This document shows, piece by piece, positions 59,284 to 64,000 of a DNA stretch of 64,000 nucleotides. The position numbers and the translations under genes were made by a program. Where the stretch lies: assembly GCA_963752915.1 (NCBI GenBank), contig CAVVZZ010000001.1, positions 62,001-126,000 on the forward strand, written 5' to 3'. Position 1 is the stretch's first letter, and each line of letters opens with the position of its first letter. The notes below the pieces were generated by a model that did no database searches, was not told where the DNA came from, and saw only the letters and a program-made list of their open reading frames with translations. Origin of the DNA: DATJPR01 sp963752915 (GTDB lineage Bacteria > Bacteroidota > Ignavibacteria > UBA10030 > UBA6906).

Positions 59284-61440
59284 CTATGAGGAGGAGTTGG
59301 GTTCTGTCTGGTGTCCGGGACTGGCCGGGATGTTAAGCCCGCGAAGGGTTCGCAAGCCGTTGATGATCACGAGAAGCGCGGCCCCATCGTCGGCAAGGAG
59401 AGCGAGCCAAAGGGTGGCGATTCCCGTGACGCTCAGGACGAGGAACGCGGCCTTGATCACCAGCGCAAGAGTGATGTTCTGCCGGATGATGGCGATGGTC
59501 TTCTTGCTGAGGGAGAGGAGCGGCGGAAGAGCGAGCAGGTTGTCACTCATGAGGACGACGTCCGCCGTCTCGAGCGCCGCGTCGGACCCGTTTCCGCCCA
59601 TCGCTATCCCTACGGACGCAGCAGCGAGCGCCGGCGCATCGTTGATGCCATCGCCAACCATCGCAACGGGACCTCCGCGCGCGCGCAGATCGGTGACTGC
59701 CCGGACCTTGTCGTCCGGCAACAGGGAACCGCTCCAATCGTCGAGCCCGATCTCTTCGGAAAGAACTCGTGCGGATTCACTGGCGTCGCCGGAGAGCATC
59801 ACAAGATTCTTCAGGCCTTGAGCACGAAGGCTGCTCACGAGGGCCCGGCTCTCCCGGCGCATGGAATCCCGAAACGCGATCACGCCCAGAGGCTGGTCTT
59901 CGCTCCCGACGGACAGAGTGGTTTTCCCGGCGGCTTCAAACTGTTTCACCGCCTCGACGAGTTTGGGCGTATCGAAACGCTTCTCGACTGCAAGGCCGTG
60001 GTTGCCGAGGAACACTTCCCTGCCGTCCACCACCGCACGGATTCCACGCCCGGGCAGGGCCTCGAAGCGGTCTACACGCACCCGGGAATGTTCGATACCC
60101 CGGAGCGCCGCTTCCCGGAGAATCGCCGACCCGAGTTGATGTTCGGATCGTTGTTCGATTGCCGCAATGAGCGCCAGGAGGGCCTTCGGCTCGATGCCGT
60201 TCAATGGGACCAGATCGGTGAGTTGGAGCCGGCCTTCGGTGAGTGTGCCGGTCTTGTCGAACGCGATCGATCGAAGGCGGGCAAGGGTCTCAAAATGCTT
60301 GCCTCCTTTGACGAGGATCCCGCTGCGCGCGGCGGCAGTCAAGGCCGAAACGAACGTCACAGGCGTTGAGATCACGAGCGCGCACGGGCACGAGATGACC
60401 AGCAGGATGAGAGCGCGGTAGAACCAGACCGCGAACGGCTCCCCAAAGAGTATCGGGGGGACAACGGTGACGGTGAGCGCTCCAACGAGGACAAACCAGG
60501 TATACCGCCCTGCAAATCGATCCATTGATGTTTGGATCGGTGCTTTCTGGTGCTGGGCCTCTTCGACGAGATGAATAATGTGCGAGAGGCGGGTCTCTTC
60601 AAATGAACGGGAAACCCGGATCCTGAGTGCGCCCCGTTCGTTCATGCATCCGGCGTAGACCGCGCTGCCGACTGTTTTCTCCACTGCGAGAGGCTCGCCT
60701 GTCAGCATTGCTTCGGATACCGTTGATTCTCCTTCCAGCACAGTCCCATCCACGGGGATTCTCATCCCGGGCCTGATGCTGACGATATCCCCGGGCGTGA
60801 TCAGCTCCGCTTTCACGGACTCCTCCTTGCCGTCACGGAGAACGTTCGCTTCCGTCGGCGAAAGCGACATCAACGATTGGACGGCGCGGCGGGTGCGGGC
60901 CGATGCATACGATTCAAGGACGAGAGAGAAGGAGAACAGGACAATGACCGCGACCGCTTCTTCCCATTTGTTCACCGCGATCGCGCCCAGCGTCGCAATG
61001 ACCATGAGGACGTTTGTATCGAGAACGCCGTGCCGTAGAGCCTTATAGGCCTTCACGGCAATTTCCCACCCGCCGACTGTGATCGCGAGGAGCAGAACCG
61101 TCTGGCCGGGCGTGCGCGCGCCGTTATCGAGCAGTGTGGCACCAAGCAGGCCGAAGAAGGCGGAGGCACCGATTTGGAAGGCCCTGCGATGCCGCCGGAA
61201 GAACGGTTCTCGTTCGGCAATGTGCATCCTCTCACGGATGCCGAAACCCGCAGAACGGACCGCCCCGACAACCGCCTCGCGTGACACCGAACGGGCGACG
61301 GAGAGCTCGCAGGTCACCGGACTGAACCGGTATCCTTGAGGACCGAGAGTCCGCTCGAGGCCTTTCCGCAGGACAGTTTCTTCCGACGTGCAGCAGACGC
61401 CGGTCACCACGAACACTCTTTCCGCGTCAGTGCGTTTCAC
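59284..61440 (-). CDS. Zn/Cd/Pb-exporting P1B-type ATPase
   Basis: Metal efflux pump of 718 residues. The N-terminal metal-binding domain is degenerate: VVTGVCCTSEETVLRKGLE has the CCTSEE motif, like the CCxxE motif of plant Zn-ATPases HMA2/HMA4, instead of CxxC. Then a multi-helix membrane region (AFFGLLGATLL, NVLMVIATLGAIAV), the actuator TGEPLAV, the transmembrane CPC in LVISCPCALVIS (class P1B-2, Zn/Cd/Pb), the phosphorylation site AFDKTGTLTEG, the HP motif-like QRSEHQLGSA, and MVGDGINDAPALAAASVGIAMG. The GTG start overlaps the stop of the upstream SmtB-like repressor gene (GTGA), so the two are translationally coupled. Confidence 0.96.
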   Translation of the reverse strand: MKRTDAERVFVVTGVCCTSEETVLRKGLERTLGPQGYRFSPVTCELSVARSVSREAVVGAVRSAGFGIRERMHIAEREPFFRRHRRAFQIGASAFFGLLGATLLDNGARTPGQTVLLLAITVGGWEIAVKAYKALRHGVLDTNVLMVIATLGAIAVNKWEEAVAVIVLFSFSLVLESYASARTRRAVQSLMSLSPTEANVLRDGKEESVKAELITPGDIVSIRPGMRIPVDGTVLEGESTVSEAMLTGEPLAVEKTVGSAVYAGCMNERGALRIRVSRSFEETRLSHIIHLVEEAQHQKAPIQTSMDRFAGRYTWFVLVGALTVTVVPPILFGEPFAVWFYRALILLVISCPCALVISTPVTFVSALTAAARSGILVKGGKHFETLARLRSIAFDKTGTLTEGRLQLTDLVPLNGIEPKALLALIAAIEQRSEHQLGSAILREAALRGIEHSRVRVDRFEALPGRGIRAVVDGREVFLGNHGLAVEKRFDTPKLVEAVKQFEAAGKTTLSVGSEDQPLGVIAFRDSMRRESRALVSSLRAQGLKNLVMLSGDASESARVLSEEIGLDDWSGSLLPDDKVRAVTDLRARGGPVAMVGDGINDAPALAAASVGIAMGGNGSDAALETADVVLMSDNLLALPPLLSLSKKTIAIIRQNITLALVIKAAFLVLSVTGIATLWLALLADDGAALLVIINGLRTLRGLNIPASPGHQTEPNSSS

Positions 61441-61775
61441 TGCCGTTCCTGCACATGTCGGACGCCGAGGGAAATCAATTGTTCGATGTGTGAGTCGTCG
61501 AGCATGTAATACGCCATTTTTCCTTCTTTTCTGTACCGCACCAGACGCATTGCTTTCAGAAGGCGAAGCTGGTGTGACACCGCGGATTCAGACATCCCCG
61601 TCACCGCGGCGATATCGCTGACGCACAGCTCGTGGTTTTCCAGCGCCAGGCAGATCTTCAAACGGGTCGGATCTCCCAGGACTCTGAAGATTTCTCCCAG
61701 GCTGCGCAGGATGGCATCACCATGGATGGCCCGGCGGGCCTGCACAGCTTCGACCTTGTCTACGTATTCCATCAT
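61437..61775 (-). CDS. ArsR/SmtB-family metal-sensing repressor
   Basis: Repressor of 112 residues from the ATG at 61775 (or 61772). Longer upstream reading frame starts inside the operator palindrome, so it is not used. Winged HTH: LRSLGEIFRVLGDPTRLKICLALENHELCVSDIAAVTGMSESAVSHQLRLLKAMRLVRYRKEG. The C-terminal helix LDDSHIEQLISLGVRHVQE has the SmtB/CzrA alpha-5 zinc site pattern D-x-H-x10-H-x2-E intact, so zinc is the likely signal; the alpha-3N cysteine site is incomplete (ELCVSD, one Cys). It probably dissociates from the operator when bound to Zn/Cd, releasing transcription of itself and the ATPase. Confidence 0.93.
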   Translation of the reverse strand: MMEYVDKVEAVQARRAIHGDAILRSLGEIFRVLGDPTRLKICLALENHELCVSDIAAVTGMSESAVSHQLRLLKAMRLVRYRKEGKMAYYMLDDSHIEQLISLGVRHVQERQ

Positions 61776-61792
61776 GGTCCCGATTGAAAGAT

Positions 61793-61814
61793 CAATTGAA
61801 CAATTGTTCAATTG
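61793..61814. promoter_or_regulatory. perfect 22-bp palindromic operator of the SmtB-like repressor
   Basis: A perfect 22-base palindrome with half-site CAATTGAACAA and core TTGAACAATTGTTCAA. TGAACA...TGTTCA is the classic ArsR/SmtB half-site. It ends 18 bases upstream of the repressor start on the minus strand, consistent with autoregulation. It also reads symmetrically toward the convergent glycosyltransferase side but no gene starts there. Confidence 0.85.
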
Positions 61815-61862
61815 TAATATATGGTAGTGTTTCACAAACGCAAGGGGCGTCCGGGAATGCCC

Positions 61863-62687
61863 TCACCTCCGGAGATCGCGCAATCCGTGTTCACACACCG
61901 CCGTGCCACGGCGCTTCACCTCCTGGAACCGGTCCCAACAGGCATCCGAAACCGCCTGGCGTGCATGCCAGATGTGGTACTGAATCGCAAGGTTGCGCAT
62001 CGATTTCCCCTTCACCCCGACCAGCGACAGCCGGTACTGCACGTCGGAGTCTTCACCGCACCCGGGACCGTCGTACATCTCGTCGAACCCGTTGATCTCT
62101 TCCAGATCGCGCTTCGCCACGGAGAAGTTGCAGCCCAGCATCCCACGAACGTTTCGCAGAAGCACTTTCCGGACAATGGCGCTCGGAATTCTAATGCCGT
62201 CTTCAACCCGCAACGACCTGCCGCGAAGGCCGTCCATCCATTCCGCCGCACGGTACTGTTCGAACGCTCCCGACCGGACCCGTTCCAGCGTGAGCAATCG
62301 CGCCCAGCGCTCGCTGGTTTCGACACGCCGACCCAGAAGCGCCCGTCCATCTTCATGCTGGGTCCAATGGTCCAGAAGAAAATGCTTTGACGGTAGACAG
62401 TCACCGTCCGTAAAGACGATCCACCCTGCGCGCGAGGCCCGGATCGCATTATTCAGCATGATGTTCTTCCGCCATCCGCGGTCTTCATGCCAGAGGTGGT
62501 TGATGGCAAAGGGATACTCATGCTTTGCCTCCGCGATGACTTCTCCGACGTCGGGCCCCGACCCATCGTCGGCGATGATGACTTCGAAGTCCTTCAGAGA
62601 CTGACGGCCGAGCGCCGCGAAGACATACCGAAGGAACTCCGGCTTGTTATAGACGGCCACCACAAGAGAGATCCGGGGAGAGGACAT
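61863..62687 (-). CDS. family 2 glycosyltransferase
   Basis: GT-A fold transferase of 274 residues from the ATG at 62687. Motifs: SLVVAVYNKPEFLRYVFAALGRQSLKDFEVIIADDGS near 7-42 (nucleotide-sugar binding), GWIVFTDGDCLPSKHFLLDHW near 85-105 with the DGD metal-binding motif, and the C-terminal NGFDEMYDGPGCGEDSDVQYRLSLVG (GED) near 208-232, typical of the Glyco_tranf_2 plus Glyco_transf_7C arrangement. Predicted acceptor and donor are unknown; it may act in lipopolysaccharide or glycoprotein synthesis (inference). The ATG at 62687 gives the standard N-terminus; the frame upstream overlaps the radical SAM gene. Confidence 0.9.
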   Translation of the reverse strand: MSSPRISLVVAVYNKPEFLRYVFAALGRQSLKDFEVIIADDGSGPDVGEVIAEAKHEYPFAINHLWHEDRGWRKNIMLNNAIRASRAGWIVFTDGDCLPSKHFLLDHWTQHEDGRALLGRRVETSERWARLLTLERVRSGAFEQYRAAEWMDGLRGRSLRVEDGIRIPSAIVRKVLLRNVRGMLGCNFSVAKRDLEEINGFDEMYDGPGCGEDSDVQYRLSLVGVKGKSMRNLAIQYHIWHARQAVSDACWDRFQEVKRRGTAVCEHGLRDLRR

Positions 62688-62707
62688 GGAAGGTTTGCGT
62701 TGGAGGG

Positions 62708-63766
62708 CTAATTCCAGATTCCGGGAATTCTGACGGAGCAATGAGGACACGTCCCTTCGTGGAGTGTCATCCTGCGTATGGTGAATCCCTCGCGGACAAT
62801 GAGGAGTTCCTTGCACGACGGGCAATACGTGTTTTCGTTGCTGCCGGTCATCCCCGGCAAATTTCCCGCATACACGAAATGCAGACCGCTCTCGCGGCCG
62901 ATTTCCGCTGCGCGCATGAGCGTCTTCGCCGGCGTCCGTTCAACATCCTGCATCTGATAATCCGGATGAAAAGCGGTGACGTGCCAGGGGATATCCGGGG
63001 AGACCGAGGAGAGGAAGGCGGCAATGTCGCGCAACTCGCCGTCAGAGTCGTTGAATCCCGGGACGACAAGCGTAACAATTTCCACCCACACGCCTTCGTG
63101 CTTCAGGAGCTTGATGGTGTCGAGGACGTTCTGCAGCTTCCCACCCAGCTGCTGGTAGTTCTTTTGCCGGAAACTTTTGAGGTCGATCTTGTAGCAATCG
63201 ATATACGGCCTGATGTACTTAATCACTTCCGGCGTTCCGTTGCCGTTCGACACATACGAACATTTGATCCCCACCGCTTTTGCCAGTCGGAACACTTCAA
63301 CAGCCCACTCGCTCGTGATGAGGGGTTCGTTATAGGTGCTGGTCAACACGGGCGCATGATGCCGGACGGCAAGGTCGACAATCTCCTCGGCACGTATCGG
63401 CTCAGGCGCAGCATTCGCTGAGGGGTTCCGCAATATCTGGGAGGTCAACCAGTTCTGGCAGTAGGAACAATGGTAGTCGCAGCCCAGCATGCCGAAACTC
63501 AGGGCGCGGGCACCCGGAAGAACGTGGAAGAAGGGTTTCTTCTCGATAGGATCAAGGGCCAGACCGGCGGCATAGCCGGTCGGGACTTTCAAGACACCAT
63601 GATCGTTGAACCGGACTTTGCAGATGCCCTCATGCCCGGGCGGGATCCTGCACCGGTGGCCGCACGCGAGACACCGAACCCATTCGTCCTCCATCTGTTC
63701 GACCAACTCCCCGACCCGTACATGCCCGCCGAGAAGATCGCGCAGCGTCTGTGTCTTTTCAAGCAT
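62708..63766 (-). CDS. amrS: AmmeMemoRadiSam system radical SAM enzyme
   Basis: Radical SAM protein of 352 residues. The cluster motif is CDYHCSYCQNW (CxxxCxxC) near 96-106. The N-terminal CLACGHRCRIPPGHEGICKVR near 32-52, and IDCYKIDLKSFRQKNYQQLGG, WVEIVTLVVPGFNDSDGEL, IPWHVTAFHPDYQM, and C-terminal TYCPSCKELLIVR plus CPHC are characteristic of AmrS (COG1180-like). It usually functions with AmmA (AMMECR1-like) and a Memo homologue; neither is complete in the window, although a neighbour may lie just beyond it. Reaction not established by sequence. Followed (minus strand) by the glycosyltransferase. Confidence 0.93.
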   Translation of the reverse strand: MLEKTQTLRDLLGGHVRVGELVEQMEDEWVRCLACGHRCRIPPGHEGICKVRFNDHGVLKVPTGYAAGLALDPIEKKPFFHVLPGARALSFGMLGCDYHCSYCQNWLTSQILRNPSANAAPEPIRAEEIVDLAVRHHAPVLTSTYNEPLITSEWAVEVFRLAKAVGIKCSYVSNGNGTPEVIKYIRPYIDCYKIDLKSFRQKNYQQLGGKLQNVLDTIKLLKHEGVWVEIVTLVVPGFNDSDGELRDIAAFLSSVSPDIPWHVTAFHPDYQMQDVERTPAKTLMRAAEIGRESGLHFVYAGNLPGMTGSNENTYCPSCKELLIVREGFTIRRMTLHEGTCPHCSVRIPGIWN

Positions 63767-63890
63767 TTCGGCCCCACCTCATCATTGAAATAGTACGAAT
63801 TGGCCGGATGACTATCAAACCATCGCCGTGCAACACCAGCGTGCCGATATCGTACATAAAGGGAGATTAACACCTCATCAAGGTATCACA

Positions 63891-64000
63891 ATGGTGAAAT
63901 TCCTTCTCTGGCTCATCCTGCTCCTCCTTTGCTGGCCGATCGCGATCATTGCTCTTATCCTCTACCCCTTCATCTGGCTGCTCCTTCTCCCATTCCGCGT
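63891..64000 (+). CDS. small hydrophobic membrane protein, 3' end cut off
   Basis: Reads MVKFLLWLILLLLCWPIAII and continues as hydrophobic residues to the window end (36 codons visible). AAGG lies 11 bases upstream of the ATG. Probably a short membrane protein of one or two helices; no family can be named. It is divergent to amrS. Confidence 0.55.
   Translation, partial: MVKFLLWLILLLLCWPIAIIALILYPFIWLLLLPFR

Noticed and set aside
1..64000. CRISPR arrays, IS elements, prophage genes
   Set aside because: No array of regular direct repeats with spacers, no transposase or integrase reading frame, and no phage structural genes were recognised.

Overview
The window is chromosomal DNA of a free-living bacterium of the Bacteroidota/Chlorobi/Ignavibacteria (FCB) assemblage. 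The evidence: two secreted proteins end in a type IX secretion (T9SS) sorting domain with the NFPNPFNP signature, several outer-membrane barrels and lipoproteins belong to families common there, and the window carries a homodimeric-type pyruvate:ferredoxin oxidoreductase, Ignavibacteria-style housekeeping genes and fairly high G+C by eye. No phage, IS element or CRISPR array was seen. Coding density is high and many genes overlap by 4 bases (ATGA/GTGA), so much of it is operonic.

Layout. 1-8.5 kb (+): end of rodA, a LonB-type ATP-dependent protease followed 3 bases later by a PLP amino-acid decarboxylase, a zinc-ribbon protein overlapping dcd (dCTP deaminase), and an exported S9 peptidase. 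8.4-12.1 kb: a membrane DnaJ-domain protein (-), a macrodomain protein (+) and a homocysteine methyltransferase/methylenetetrahydrofolate reductase fusion (-). 12.2-15.3 kb (+): a small-molecule ligase cluster in decay, with an esterase remnant, an intact ATP-grasp protein, a broken GCS2/YbdK-type carboxylate-amine ligase and a second putative ATP-grasp-like protein. 15.4-18.9 kb (+): a DUF1207 barrel, a DUF2279 protein, a class 3 lipase and an exported DinB protein. 19.1-20.1 kb (-): a RES/Xre toxin-antitoxin pair. 20.2-27.7 kb: an M3B oligopeptidase (+), a duplicated helical exported protein, a dihydroorotate-dehydrogenase-like protein and nifJ (all -).

28-42.5 kb is almost entirely minus strand: a TPR-CHAT-like lipoprotein with glycerophosphodiesterase and adk in one overlapping chain, rlmN, a lipoprotein, a DUF6588 barrel, a tRNA-like relic, an RNB exoribonuclease, a tricorn-like protease, and aguB-aguA (agmatine to putrescine). 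42.7-50 kb: two small membrane proteins (+), then a cytochrome c lipoprotein, a four-CHRD T9SS protein and a 1213-residue NfnB/NfnA-like flavoprotein fusion (-). 50.3-55.2 kb (+): a MerR regulator, a DUF4203 protein, a frameshifted beta-CASP metallo-hydrolase, an outer-membrane barrel and an RsbW-like anti-sigma kinase. 55.2-64 kb, mostly minus: a lipoprotein and mdh, rplU-rpmA, a T9SS beta-propeller, a Zn/Cd P-type ATPase with its SmtB-like repressor and a clear palindromic operator, a glycosyltransferase and amrS.

How it works together. nifJ, mdh, the NfnAB-like fusion and the DHOD-like protein suggest ferredoxin- and NAD(P)H-linked central metabolism. aguAB supplies putrescine. adk, rlmN, rplU, rpmA, RNB and dcd are housekeeping. 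Many envelope proteins and peptidases suggest peptide scavenging. The most unusual regions are the decaying ligase cluster, the frameshifted beta-CASP gene, the giant oxidoreductase, the TPR-CHAT-like lipoprotein and the tRNA-like relic.
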